Assembly (NCBI GenBank): GCA_022559985.1
Contig: JAFJTR010000012.1
Location: 372,001-436,000, forward strand
Direction: 5' to 3'
DNA: 64,000 bases
Source of the DNA: Parastagonospora avenae f. sp. tritici 18332-5
Taxonomy: Eukaryota > Ascomycota > Dothideomycetes > Pleosporales > Phaeosphaeriaceae
Shown here: positions 42,556-54,988 of the stretch, piece by piece
How positions within the stretch are numbered: the stretch's first letter is position 1
Layout of the letters: each line of letters starts with the position of its first letter
Position numbers and translations under genes: made by a program
The notes under the pieces: generated by a model
Databases searched by the model: none
What the model saw: the letters and a program-made list of their open reading frames with translations, nothing else
What the model was told of the DNA's origin: nothing

Positions 42556-43831
42556 ATGAGTGCCATCAAACCGCCGAATGATATCATTGTGTATACGTAT
42601 GCTTTCTCGCCGTTTGGGAAGCGCGTGGCTGCGTATTTGGCGCTGAGGGGCGTCGGGTATGGGCATTGTGTAGGTCGCGATGTATACTGTTCATGGTTTG
42701 TGAAGGTCAGGCTGATGGGGATGGATGTAGGAACAACCGTTCACAATGCCGCGTCCGGATCTGGCACTGCTCCCCGTACAGTATCGCCGTATCCCTGTAC
42801 TCGCCATCGGATCGGATGTATACCTCGACACGCGGCTGATTCTGCGTGCGCTTGAAGCGCATTCTGGACTCACGGGCGCACCGCTCGGCGCCTCGAAACC
42901 TGCAGATAAGTTCGTGGAGCAATTGCTTGAGAAATACATTGTTGAAGGGCCGGTGTTTAGCATGGCAGCGGGACTGGTGCCGGTGAAAATGGCGCATGAA
43001 CCGACATTCTTCAAGGATAGACAGGGAATGCTGGGAAGGAGCTGGAGTAAGGAAGAGCTGGAGAGTGGGTATGCTGAGTGCCTGAACTACACCAGGAACA
43101 TGGTGTCGTTCTTTGAGGAGACAATTATGGCAGATGGGAGGAGCTGGGTGTTTGGCGAAGAAGGACCAAAGTTGGCGGACATTCATGGTGAGTCTGCATT
43201 TCCTCGATCATGTTCCGCAAGTGTGTCTCGAATGTGGTTGCACGACAGGCGCAGTCGTTGAGTGGCTGATGAGCGCGGTCGATCGATCAGTCAGCGTCTC
43301 ATATGTTGTGAGCCGTCGTGAAGGCGATAGCTGTATCACATTCCTATTCTGGCCTCTGCCAATGTCAGCTGTGCCAGTACTGTCACTAGTTAGCATCGTA
43401 GCCCTGGCTCACACTACACAGCACTATTCATGCTTGAGTTCGCGGCTGGTCTGCAACTTCCAGAAGACGTTATCTCGGCGAAACTCTACCCAAGGGTCCT
43501 CGCCTGGTTCGATAGATACCGCGCGGCCGTCGATACAGCAAAGTCGAATGCGCCCAGTCCTATAGCGCTCGACGGCGAAGCTGCGGCGAATTTCATCCAT
43601 TCATCCGGATCAGCGTTTGCCCACGTCTCAGTAGATGAAAAGGATCCTACAGGTCTCAAGCACGGAGCCGAAGTCGAAGTCTATGCGGCTGACTGGGGAA
43701 CTGAGTACAGAGACCGCGGAAGACTTGTGGGACTGACTCCAGACGAGGTAACGATAGCTGTGAAGACGAAAGGAAACGGTGAAATTCGCGTACATGCGCC
43801 ACGCACGGGGTTCAAGATCAGGGAGATATGA
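42556..43831 (+). CDS. Glutathione S-transferase-like protein
   Basis: Three exons (42556..42669, 42731..43187, 43422..43831) give 326 residues, all phases fitting. The N-terminal thioredoxin-like fold starts IIVYTYAFSPFGKRVAAYLALRGVGY. Then EQPFTMPRPDLALL-type sequence leads to the cis-Pro region RRIPVLAIGSDVYLDTRLILRALE, where glutathione would bind. The helical C-terminal domain includes WVFGEEGPKLADIH. The last 90 residues (KHGAEVEVYAADWGTEYRDRG, GLTPDEVTIAVKTKGNGEIRVHAPRTGF) form an extra beta-rich domain that is unusual for a GST. The second intron is long (234 bases), so a small exon could be missed. Substrate is unknown. Confidence 0.83.
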
Positions 43832-45765
43832 GACATATTGAGGCTGCCACGAACGGTGGATGGGCACAGCATAGTGCAGGTCTAATCGATTCTGGATATG
43901 CGTGGTAGTGCAAGCCATTGCTAGACTTGGGCACCGCAATATAATCGTAAGCACCATCGGGTGGTTGCAGCTCTCGTGCCAGGGAAACACGTGCTCGGTG
44001 CCTGACAAGATTGTGACCCGTCATGGAGTGCTGCATTAGGATGTACTGTCGGCCAGATAGCAAATGGCATCCAGCTAATAGGCAAAGGCCACGAGGTGCA
44101 GAGCAAAAGTCGAGGCCGGAGCGGAAGGGTGGCTTCCTATAGGCAGCGGTGTGGAAAAGCACACCGCAGATGCGGCAAAGTTGGAGCATAAGGCTGGTAC
44201 CGGTGAGGCCAATAGCGGCCCCGAGACGTGCTTTTATTGATATACCGAGCTGCGCTGTCTTCTCGCGCATGCCTGGGAGGTCGAGACCATGCAACTGTGC
44301 CCAAGCAGGCAAGCTTCTCGTCTATCGTCGGCCTCGCAGCACGACTCAGGCGAGTGTCGCGGCCGTCATAGCGTGGTGTCGTGAAAGAGAGAGTCGGTGA
44401 GAGGCGTCGACTGGTCTGACAGAAAGCGTCGCCATCTGACCACACGACTTGTCCCGAAGAGACGGCTGCACAACGTCACTCAACGGAAGCGTCAGTACGG
44501 TAAGGGCCTTGATCGCTGTTGGGGGACGCAGGGTCGTCAGGCGTCAGCGTGGTATCGGATGGTTTTTTACGATGTGTAGCGCCAAGGCTCGGCTAGCCCC
44601 ATGCAGCGCGCTCCTCGGGCAGGCTGCGGCCAGTGACTCCAGTTCTTCGCCCACGGCTCCTACCGCCGCGGTGTTTTCTATTCTCTTTGTGGCTCTGAGG
44701 CGATCGATCCGACGTTCCTAACGGCACTCGAACTGGTTACAGCAATGGCCCCTACGTAATGCGGTCGCAGCGAGGGGGCGTGCAGCAGGGCTTTGGCTGG
44801 GCACCTTCGCAGGTTGGTGCCCAACGGCGCCACCACTGGCGGGCGTCCCCACAGTTTGCAGCCCACCTGAGCTGCAGCAAGGTGCGGTGGTACCCAAGTT
44901 GCGCGCCAGCTCGAGCTGTTCTTTTCTATGGGGACCTGAGGCCGCGGGCGTTGTCGCGTACATCAAAATAAGACCTTCGGGCGCCTTCGGTAACAAGCAC
45001 TTTTCTTTCCTCTTCCTCCTTCTGCTGCTGTTGCTGCTCCATCGCACGCTTCATCACCCTAGGTCGACCCGCCCCATCACCCCAACTCACGTTGCTGTGT
45101 GACTTCACCATCACCTCGCTGCACCTCGCCTGTGTCGTCGACTTGCTGCCCGACCGATTGACGTGCAGACGCCCGTCGCTGCCTAGCCAATCGTGAACCC
45201 GCCACATCTGCAGCCGGCCACCCAGTCTCCCGCTGACATCAACTGCGTTGCAAAAGAGCCGCATACGTTGAGCACCAGCAGGTACTTCACTCGTCGCCTA
45301 TACTGCGACGGTTTGCCCGTGAGCGCGCGACACAGTAGTCCCGTATACTTTCTAGTAACCTGTCGGACCACGACAGTGGAGTTTGCGCCCCCCACCAAGG
45401 ACACTGCACCATTGAGAGGCTATCCTTGCCCTCGGGATCCCAAAGAAGGCCGCCGCAGCCACACGCTCGAGGATTTCTCTGTCACAGGCCAGCCCCCAAG
45501 TGCCGGTATATTGGTCAGGACCCCCGCCTTTGCTTGCTGCTCCTGCTTTCGCGCTTTTTTCTGGAATCACTCTGGACATCTGAAGCCCTCAGACACCGCA
45601 GGATCCTATTTTTCCACCCGTGCTGACGGTCAAGATTCTGGAGCATTAGCCTAGAACCTAAAGCCCCCTCACTCTTCCATTTAGCTCCCGTAGCTTGGCC
45701 CATCCGGACACTGACATCAGTGTCGTCTTTCTTTCCGTCTCCTTCCTGCACACCTCTCCATCGCC
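43832..45765. other. Long intergenic stretch, no supported gene
   Basis: Only short unsupported ORFs are seen on both strands. Near 45000-45060 the plus strand is C/T-rich with CTG repeats. The final 60 bases are a C/T-rich leader before ATG 45766, so much of the right part is probably promoter and 5' UTR of the next gene. Confidence 0.45.
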
Positions 45766-46772
45766 ATGTCGCGTGCGAATCAATGGTTTGTGCCGGGCGA
45801 CGGCATCGCTCGAGAGGTCATCACGGCCGACATCCAGCGCTACCTTGGCCCAGATGCGCTGGTGAGGCCTGGCGTAGGCACCGGAGAGTACCAGGTCCGG
45901 ACCACTTCCCCCGCCTCACTCTGCACGTTTACTGACAACCATGTAGGGCCAGCCTGGCTACTGGATTACTGCATACCGCACCCTGACATCGCAGATGATT
46001 CAGGATCTGAAGATGGATTCACAGCGTTGGCAACAGGAACGGCAACCGGGCGAGGCTGGACGTGGAGGTAGTCACAGTCCTTACGTGCGAGATACTAAGG
46101 TATCCGGAGGCCCTAACGCTTCTCTAGTGGCATACCAGGATTCCCGAACGCATGCTGCCCGCCAGCATTGGGGTCCTTCAAAACCGTTCGACCAGTCGGC
46201 GGCGGAGCCTGCCTATGAACAGCCAGCTCGTCAGTCGACGTCGTCAAGAACGGCGTACACATCGCCGAGCTATGCTGGAAGTTCTACTCATGACTCCCAT
46301 TACACTACCACTCCAACAGCTCCATCCTATGGATCTTCGCATTCCGCGTACTCTGCTGCCCCTGCCTCGGCCGCACCAAGGACACAGCCAGCGGACCCGT
46401 ATTCGGCCTACCAGCAGCCCGCTGGTGGCAGGGACCCATACTCACAGGGCTCATACTCGTCCTACCCGGCCCACTCCCAGTCGGATCCATACGCCTCCCA
46501 TGGACGTTCAACTGCATCCACCGCGGGCCCCTATGCCACCCCAAGGTATTTTGGATACTTCGACGAACAATATTTGGTCTATCGCTAAGCCCCAGTAGTG
46601 CCACACCTGCTCCAGGTTACTATATCGCGTCCGATGGTCGCCGTAAGTGATGGGTTCCGTTCGCCTTCAAACACGTGTTTGTGTACTAACATCGCCACTC
46701 ATAGAATACCCACTCTCGCAACAGCCGCAGTCCTCGAGAAATCCTCAGTCTGGATCTTCAAAACGATACTAG
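45766..46772 (+). CDS. RfeG/RfeF-like fungal protein (putative transcription factor)
   Basis: Four exons (45766..45894, 45947..46545, 46590..46642, 46705..46772) give 282 residues. The conserved N-terminus MSRANQWFVPGDGIAREVI, then DIQRYLGPDALVRPG, then GYWITAYRTLTSQMIQDLK matches the ascomycete RfeG-type family. The rest is low-complexity Tyr/Ser/Pro/Gln (PSYAGSSTH, YSAYQQPAGGRDPYSQ). Introns 2 and 3 (44 and 62 bases) are recovered from GTATTT...CTAAG and GTAAGT...CATAG with matching phase. The first donor is a weak GTCCGG, although the join is in frame and gives the family sequence. Members have been named as regulators of extracellular enzyme genes in Aspergillus, but evidence for direct DNA binding is thin. 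Confidence 0.82.
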
Positions 46773-49029
46773 TATGCTCGCTGTCACTTGCTTTTCTCTG
46801 CTGTATGGAGTTTTTACCAGCTTGGCATTACTTCACCTTTTGCTTTTTTGCAGCCCTGGGATACCACTCATCTGGTGTCTGGAAGTCGCGTCTCGAATCT
46901 GGCCAATCAATACTTTTAATGGACCGAGCTCATGACCCAAAGGATTACCTAGATCATCTCCGCGCATTGGTAAAATGCTAAACTGGCCCACAATGGATGG
47001 TTGCTCCTCCCAGCACCTGGAACTGGGTCCATTCCAAGGATCTATTCTACTCTCATGAGCCATGGTTTTTCATTCTATCTGTCTTTGAATAGGGATGTGT
47101 TACAACTTTGTTTCCGTGCCAGGGCTAGCAGTTTTTCCTTATCCGTTTCCGACTTTGCTGGGAGCATCGACTTGAACGTAGTATTCTCTTCTGAAAAGCC
47201 TATTGGCTTATGGACGAAAGTATGTTTCACGTGCACGGGTGGCACCGAGTTGATGTTGACTCGGAGTCCGTCGTCCACGATATTGATGATCTACCCTGAC
47301 GCTCACCATATGGCTTGACCATTCCGGTGCACTGGATGTCTTTCTCCTCCGAATGTATATACCCTTTCACGACGATTTCCATTTTTACGAGAGCATGTCC
47401 GATGACTGGATGGTCACTCAACTGTCACACATCGCCCACAAAAGGGACCTAGGACAGCGAATGAAACCACTTAATGCAACGCACCATTGATACACTTGAT
47501 TGACACTGCACAGATCACGTTCGACGTCGGTTCCAGGCATGCGGGTTCCCTGCTGCGTCCGGCTTGTGTTCTTCCGCACTTGGACAGCTTGCGACCCAAC
47601 GCGACGCCCCTCGCATCAATCTATCTTGTCCCAACAACATGTGAAGCAAAATCTGCACCCGCTGTTCCGGATCGCCCGTCTCAGTCTGCCCGATTCCCAC
47701 GCACACTCTCACAGTAGTCGATCGCGGCCCCACTCGGCCAGTTGTCAGCTGACTGCCCTTAAGCGCCATTACATGTATGGATTAGACAGGAAGATGTCCT
47801 GTCGCATGCACTCAGGGCGACTTCTGCAGGCCGCATCCGGCCATGTCGTCTTGTATGCAGAAAACTAGAGGCTCTCTACTGGACATCTATACCAGCACAC
47901 CACAAAACACACCTCCGCTGTGATATCTCTGTGATAGAAGCCCATCGCGTCTCGACTCGCAAAACCCGAGCACTTCCGAAACTACCCTATGCCGACCGTG
48001 CCGCTCATGCCGTGGACCCCATATTCCGCGCTTCACCCGTCATGAATTCAAGCTTTGGCTCTATCCGCTGATCGACACGGGCACCAGTGCTGCCCACGCT
48101 ATGACGATCTTATCACAATCACATTCGGTCCTACCGAGGCTAGACAGTCGGTCCGTGAGGAAATAGATGCCCAATTTGGGCTACAGCATCGAGTATCGTG
48201 AACTATGTCGCCTGCTTCATGAACGACAGTGGGTCGAGGTTGACACAAACGGTACTGTGCGGAGAACGCTACGGCCCGCTGCAGTTGCTTCGTATTTGTG
48301 ATGCAGGACATTGCTTTGGCGGGAGGGAATGCAATGTGATGACCACACGGCGACACATGGGCAGCGTTGGTAGACGTTGGGAGAATGTGTCGGGCTGGTT
48401 CGGGCCTTTTGAGACCGCTTGGGAGGTTGTGATGAGCGCATCAATCAAGACGTCGGGAGTTGGTGTAGGAACGATGGGCTTGGGGCATAATCTGGGGTAC
48501 GCGTCCTTCGGACAACTAAATATGTACAGGACGAATAGCATAGTTGATGCTGTCGATGGTTATCTGCCTCCCATACATGGCTAAGACATGCCCGTCGAAC
48601 AGAGCGAATGTGCCGTACCGGTATGACGATCTTCGAAAGCACATGCAGGCTAACCTTCGCACAGTGGGATGCAACTATGCTCACCTTATCCTGACATGAT
48701 AATTGCCATAACGACAACAAGACCTCTACATATCAACTTCAACGATGTTCGTCACGTCGTGCGCCATTACCACCTTCCTCCCCCAAGGAAGAACCCCGGC
48801 CCACCATCCTAGATCGACACATTTTCCGACGACCTCGCCTTGAATTCTCCCGTACCCCACAACAGATAACCATCGCGAGGCGGAGAACAAGCCTTAACAT
48901 GACAAGTGACCCCGCGTTATCGTGTCTCCTAAGGCGCGCCGTCGCTGCATTCGTGACCGCTCCCTCGGCGCGCTGAGATAAACATCATGACTGCGCCGCT
49001 TCCGTTGCGCGCAGGTCAACTCTTGCAAA
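46773..49029. other. Long intergenic stretch with possible decayed coding remnants
   Basis: No intact gene is recognised over 2.2 kb. Two pieces read faintly like a degraded aspartic peptidase (AQITFDVGSRHAG near 47505-47550 and LIDTGTSAAHA near 48065-48100). Stops and frame changes separate them and the match is weak. An ORF at 48198-48584 has no recognisable domain. The right end is the promoter of the gene at 49030. Confidence 0.3.
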
Positions 49030-50774
49030 ATGCTCGCTCTACGAGGGATAATTGCTGCATTGGGCGTTGCTGCGTTCGCGCATGCTGGGTTTGAAAAGCG
49101 CAATGGTACTGAGGCGTTCGCGGCAAATTTGCTGCAGGAGTCGATGAACTGGATGGATATGTACTATGATAGCGAAAGAGGATATTTGTTCGACTTGAAC
49201 GCCGCGGCGTTGATACACGAGACGAGAGCGAGTGTGTGGTATGCAGCGGGCTTGTTGGCGAGGAATCAGGCGGATGATGTGGAGCAGGCGGTTAGGATTG
49301 TGAAGAATGTTGTCGGAGCGCAGTTTAAGAATGAGAGTCAGCAGTGGTAAGTCGATATGTGAGAAATGTTGGGAATATGAGAGACTGACGATTCATTGTC
49401 AGGTATGCGGACTACCAGATCTATCCTGAAGAACCTACCGTGGGAACTGTGCAGTATCCGGCGAAGATTTACAACTCCTGGGATCCCAATTGGCGCGGCT
49501 TTGTGGGCACGACATTCGTTGTTATGCTCGAGGAGTTTGCGCATCTGCTACCAGAGGATGTGCAGGAGTACATGATGGAGAGCCTGTACAACACGACCGT
49601 TGGCGACAGCTACCGTGTAGGAGGCCTGGATGACGACAATCTGTATCCTGCCTACAGCAATCCGTCCATTATGCGCGCATTCGTGTCAGGCTGGGTCGGA
49701 CGTCGCGCCAACGACTCGAATATGACAGTAGCTGGCGAAGCGTATGCGAAGGACATCATCGATCTATTCAAACGCGACAACACGCTTTCGGAGTTCAACT
49801 CGGGCACGTACGCCGGAGTATCACTCTTCGCAATGACTCTGTGGGCGAAGTACATGCCACAGGATAGTCTGATGGGGCAATACGGACCTGAGATGATCCG
49901 CCAGACCTGGACTTCGCTCGGACAGCTATACAACGCTAACCTAAGGAACGTCGCAGGCCCCTGGGACAGAAGCTACGGCTTCGACATGAACCGCTACCTC
50001 AGCATCCTCGCCCTGCAGATGTGGACGCTCGTCGGCAAAGACGCCGCACCCATCCATCCAAAGGTAAACACCTCCATCTCCCCCTCAAATACCACGCACT
50101 AACCATTCCAGCCCTACGCAATGGGCCACAAAGACGACTTCGCCATCTCCCCGCTCATCGCCATCCTCGCACCCTACCACAACACCCTCGTTCCCTCCTC
50201 CACCCTCTCCGCACTCACTTCTTTCCCCGGTACCCACACCATCCGCACATCCGCCTTCTCCCCGCCCTTTGACACATACCCGCGCAACATCACCGCCTGG
50301 CTGTCCCCCAACCTCACCATCGGCGCCGAATCCTTCGCAGAAAACGTCATCGGCGGACCTGCTAAGAATCCCAACTCCTTCAATCCCGCAGTCGTGCAGT
50401 GGCTGCGGTCAGACGGGAGCGTCGGTTGGCTATCCCTTTACGCGCAGACGTACGCGCTCGACGTCAATGTTGGCCCTGGGCATCTGGAAGTCCGGTATCC
50501 AGCAGGCAATGCGTCGAGTTCGTTTAGTTTTCTGGTGGGCACGAATGGGTGGGGTGGGAAGCGGGATGTTACAAGCTGGGACGACGTGGAGGGGGTAAAG
50601 GTGAATGTTACGGGGAGCGTGGATTTGAGGGTTGGAGTGGAGTTTGGTGGGCCTGTGGGTGGGAAGTGGAAGCCGGTGAATGAATTTGAGTTTTGGAATT
50701 TTACTTATGGGATGCCTGGGGGGATAAGGGGTGGGGAGAGGCCGTGGGTTAGGTTGGAGGTTGAGACGGTCTAG
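49030..50774 (+). CDS. Secreted glycoprotein of unknown function
   Basis: Three exons (49030..49346, 49403..50063, 50112..50774) give 546 residues, phases fitting. A signal peptide (MLALRGIIAALGVAAFAHA) is followed by a helical domain (ETRASVWYAAGLLARNQADDVEQA, IYNSWDPNWRGFVGTTFVVMLEEF, DDDNLYPAYSNPSIMRAF). It resembles the repeated helix-hairpins of an alpha/alpha toroid, as in some glycan-active enzymes. The C-terminal 200 residues are beta-rich (NVGPGHLEVRYPAGNASSSF, FEFWNFTYGMP). Several NxT/S sites suit secretion. I know similar proteins only as conserved hypothetical ascomycete products. A carbohydrate role is inference from fold-like patterns, not motif. Confidence 0.83.
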
Positions 50775-51243
50775 TGAAGAAGATGTGTAGGGAAGAGATG
50801 TTAAGAAAGAGAGCCTCTCCTGGATATACATGAAAATGAAGTCTTTCGGATGTAGATTGCGAAATGTTTTCCTTGGCTGTGCAGTTGAGGTGAATCGCAC
50901 TTTCAACTGTACCTCTCTTGAAGTCTCTGTCTTGGTATAACTTCTAACTACTCTGAACGGAAGCCATGGAGAAGTAAAGCATTTGAGCAGAAGATCCGGA
51001 TAACATAGACAGGTGCGTCATTCCGTCGAGACAGTCTCGCGGGTGTCTTACATAAGCGCCACACCTCAGCCACTGGATCCGTGCGCGGGTGTGGCAGAAC
51101 TGCGACTCCACCATCGCCCGCCCTGCATAGGTCCCCAACTTGTGCAGAGGAACCAGTAAAATACGACTTCTGTTCCGCGCAATGAAGCATAAAGGCATAA
51201 TTGCCAAAGTACAACCCACCTGACATCTGGCCGGCCCAAAAAT
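50775..51243. other. Intergenic spacer
   Basis: This is the spacer between two plus-strand genes, with nothing recognised. It holds the 3' UTR of the secreted protein and the promoter of the TBC gene. Confidence 0.5.
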
Positions 51244-54200
51244 ATGTTCAACATCTCGAGCTTGGTGCAAAAGGCACAGTCGTACATCGAACCCACGCTG
51301 AACAACATAGCTGCCCCAGCGACGACCGACCGCAGACCCTCCAAAGCGACCCTCTTCCGCCACCAGTTCCGCCTCCCTGATACCCAGAATCCTCTCCAAG
51401 AGATTACCGCTGAACTCACACTTTCACCCCACCACACAACGAGGGGTGCTGGCGACGTCACATCTGTGGAGAAGGATCGGAGTCAGGGCAATCACTATGT
51501 CGGGAAGCTGCACCTCAGCGAGCAGTATCTCTGCTTCTCCACGCAGGGCTCGAGCTTTGTCAACACGGCCACGCTGAGCTCCAGCAGCAGCTTCACTGGA
51601 CAGACACACGGGGCAGGGCCGGCAGGGAACGGTTTCACGTTGCCGCTATGCGGTATACGCAGAGTTGAGCGTCTGCACAGCCAGAGCTACATGTTTGCGC
51701 TCGCCATAACGACATGGAACGGAGTGCCCGACTCCAAGACACAGGCTCCTGCTGGTCAGAAGCTCACGATCCAGCTGGCGGGGTCGCGACAAGCTTGCGA
51801 ACGCTTTTGCGATGGTCTCAAGAAGGGCTTGAGAGAGGGCGTCAAAGAGGTCGAGAATCTGAGAAGAGTGGTGGGACACTGCTATTCCGAGTACCTCTTG
51901 ACCGATGCAGAGGAGAAGAAGGCGGAAGACGGCGCGAAGCCTGGCAAGGAGCATCCGGATACCGGCCTGGGCATGATCTTTCGATACCCAGGTAATGCTC
52001 GGAAGCTGAGAGACGCGACCAAGATCAGGCTTTGGCGCGAGTATCTGCGAGGTATGTTCGCGGAAGACACTCCCGGTACTGACTCTAACATGATGCAGAC
52101 AACGGACGGAGCGCGACGCTCATTAGACAACCTACCTTCCACAAGCTGATCCGCGTTGGCTTACCAAACCGATTACGCGGTGAGATGTGGGAGCTCACAT
52201 CTGGCGCGTTCTTCCTTCGCCTGCAGAATCCAAATCAGTACACCCAAACGCTACAAAAGTTCTCCGGGCGAGAATCGCTAGCAATAGACGAGATCGAGAA
52301 GGACCTGAACAGAAGTTTGCCAGAATACCCAGGTTTTCAGAGCGAAGAGGGCATCGGCAGGCTGCGCAGAGTCCTGACAGCTTACAGCTGGACGAACGAA
52401 GAAGTCGGCTACTGCCAGGCGATGAACATCGTTGTCGCCGCGCTTCTGATGTATGTACTACCCCTCCACCATGAACGCTGTGATCTGACTAGCCAAGATA
52501 CATGTCTGAACCTCAAGCTTTCTTCCTCCTGTCCGTGCTGTGTGATCGCCTTTTGCCTGGATACTACTCCCAAACCATGTATGGCACACTGCTGGATCAG
52601 AAAGTCTTCGAGTCGCTAGTTGAGAAGACGATGCCCATTCTCTGGGATCATTTGGTCAAATCAGACGTTCAACTGTCTGTTGTTTCTTTACCCTGGTTTC
52701 TTTCACTCTACATCAACTCTATGCCCTTAATATTTGCTTTCCGCGTACTAGACGTTTTCTTCCTAGAAGGTCCGAAAGTCCTCTTCCAGATCGGACTGGC
52801 TATCCTTCGCATCAACGGCGAAGAGCTACTCGACGCCACAGACGACGGCTCCTTCATCTCTGTCCTCAAGTCGTACTTCTCGCGACTGGACGAATCAGCG
52901 CATCCGAAGTCGGAAAACCCCAAGCTTCGAGCGGTCACTCGATTCCAAGAGCTCATGGTGGTGGCATTCAAAGAATTTGCTGGCATCACACAAAACACCA
53001 TCTCGGAACAGCGAGGGAAGCACAAAGATGCGGTCTTGGAGAACATTGAGAATTTTGCCAAGCGCACATCTATCAGAAATCTTGGTCCCGAGAGCAAGAA
53101 GCTGAGCGTTGCTGATCTCGGATTTTTGTATGACAAGTTCTACGCTGTGCTCTACGAGCGGCAACAGCGAGCGGAGATCATGCAGCAGGAGGCTGAAAGG
53201 AAAGCGAAAGCTAGCAAGATGAAGGCTAACGAGGTCGTCGCTGGGATTGCGGGCAACAGCGCGGAGAAGGGCCGAGTAGCTCTTGGACCGAGTCCGACGC
53301 AAATGGACTACGATGCTTTTAGAGAGTTCCTTGCTGGTAAGTTGAGGGTCTATGCACGTGGATGGTAGTATACTAATGCTTGTTACAGGTATCGCGAAGT
53401 GGGCTATTACTGACTCCCCCAGCTCGCCAGCTGAAGGCAACAACACCCAAGCAACACACTCTTACTTTGGCAGTAGCTTGAGGAATAAGCCACCAATGTC
53501 ACCTTGGGGATCGGGACCCGAGCCTACAGAGCACGAATTCATGCGTCGCTTATTCCGACGCTGGGATGTTGACATGACTGACTCCCTGTCGTTACAAAAC
53601 GTCGTCACAGGCTTCGCCCACGTCAAAGGAACCAAAGACATCATGTCAAACATCAGCTACTTCTTTGAGCTGTACGATGATGACGGCGATGGCAAGGTGG
53701 ACCGCGAGGGCATACTACGAATATCAGAGGCTCTCCTATTCCTGTCACGGAGAGGAGTTGCTGACGCAAGCCCTTCTACGTCGACGACCGATATCAGCAA
53801 CAACCCAGAACGACTTACTCGCGACGAACAATTTCTCAGCAGTGTCTCAGCATTTATTCGAAGATGTTTCGAATATGCTGATCCTGATCACCCATCCAAC
53901 CAGGACAGCCAGGCCATAGAGCAGGCAAAGGACGGCGTAGACAACTTCGCCATTGGAGACGACGATGAAGAAGAGGATGATCTCATTGACTTTGGCTCGG
54001 AGCCATCTACACCCAAAGCCTCGAAGACGCTCGTCAAGTCTGATAAGAACCCGCTCTCTCCGGCCGCGTCAACACACACGACAGATTCAGAGTCAGCAGA
54101 ACGCAACCAAAAAGCAGAATCAGCCAATCTCGCACTCGACCCCAACAAACCCCTACACATCACGCTACCTACATTCAGGATGGTCATCCTCGCAGACGAG

Positions 54201-54695
54201 GTTCTCGAGCAGTTCTTCGAAGTTGGCTTCTCATCATCCTTCCGTCTTGCTGATGAATCACTGCCGTTCTCCTCCAGTTCCGCAAACCTAACGACATTCT
54301 CAAATGCCGGAAAGCAAGCAGCCGGTGTCGGTAGTGGCATGGGTGTTGTCGGCGGTGCAGGCGCCGGAGTCGTTCCCCCAGGCAAAGGTCTCCGAGGCAT
54401 GCTCGACAACATTGTCACAGATGGCATGCGCGTTGCAGCAGAAGTCAGACGTAGATATGACGAAGCACAGAAGGAGCTGGACAGGGAGGCGAGACACGGT
54501 AGAGAAGACGATGATGAGGATGAAGACGCAAAGGACTCTGATCTCCTTGAAGGTGCGGAAACTGCTGGTGTAGATGTTGCAAAGGGCGATGCTCCAGATC
54601 TATTATCGGCTGGTAGCTCAAGTGGCGAGATCAAGCCGACGAGGAATCGGTCGGCAAGTGATGCTAGTAGAAGAGTGTTGGAGTTTGAGCGATAG
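51244..54695 (+). CDS. GRAM-TBC-EF-hand Rab GTPase-activating protein (Gyp2/Mdr1-like)
   Basis: Four exons (51244..52051, 52099..52450, 52498..53336, 53389..54695) give 1101 residues, all phases fitting. The N-terminal GRAM-like domain (about residues 35-200: LFRHQFRLP, HYVGKLHLSEQYLCFST) would bind membrane lipids. The TBC domain starts near 285 (LIRVGLPNRLRGEMWELTSG). It keeps the arginine finger in IEKDLNRSLPEYP (Arg near 341) and the glutamine finger in YCQAMN (near 376), so it should be catalytically competent. A helical region and an EF-hand pair follow, with the loop DDDGDGKVDREG near 763. The C-terminus is acidic and Ser-rich. The layout matches yeast Gyp2/Mdr1 and animal TBC1D9, which stimulate GTP hydrolysis by Rab GTPases in endocytic traffic. 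Confidence 0.94.
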
Positions 54696-54988
54696 TCTAC
54701 AGTTTTGGAAATTGACAGGCTGCATCGAGGATTGCAACCTTCGTTGCTGCACCAGAGAGCATTTAGAAATTTTATCTGCTTCATGTCTACCATGTACTAA
54801 ACCCATCTACCACGTTTGCCCACGACCGTAGACCCCACTCGAGGCTCAAGCACAGCGCGGAGCTACCCCGCATACCTGTCCCTGATGTGCGGCCACCCGC
54901 GGCCCAGTCCCGAAGCCAGTTTCCCAGCTTCATTCTCCACAGCGCAAACTCTCCCCATGTCGTCTTTAACACTCATGAGGTCCGACGA

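Noticed and set aside
44990..45070. CTG/CTT-rich stretch as a coding repeat
   Set aside because: It is short and impure, and is more simply a pyrimidine-rich part of the region upstream of the gene at 45766.
47505..48100. Aspartic peptidase pseudogene
   Set aside because: Only two short look-alike motifs, far apart and in poor context. This is too weak to call.
53888..54793. 301-codon minus-strand ORF
   Set aside because: It is antisense to the Ser/acidic C-terminus of the TBC protein. Ser-rich composition is typical of such shadows.
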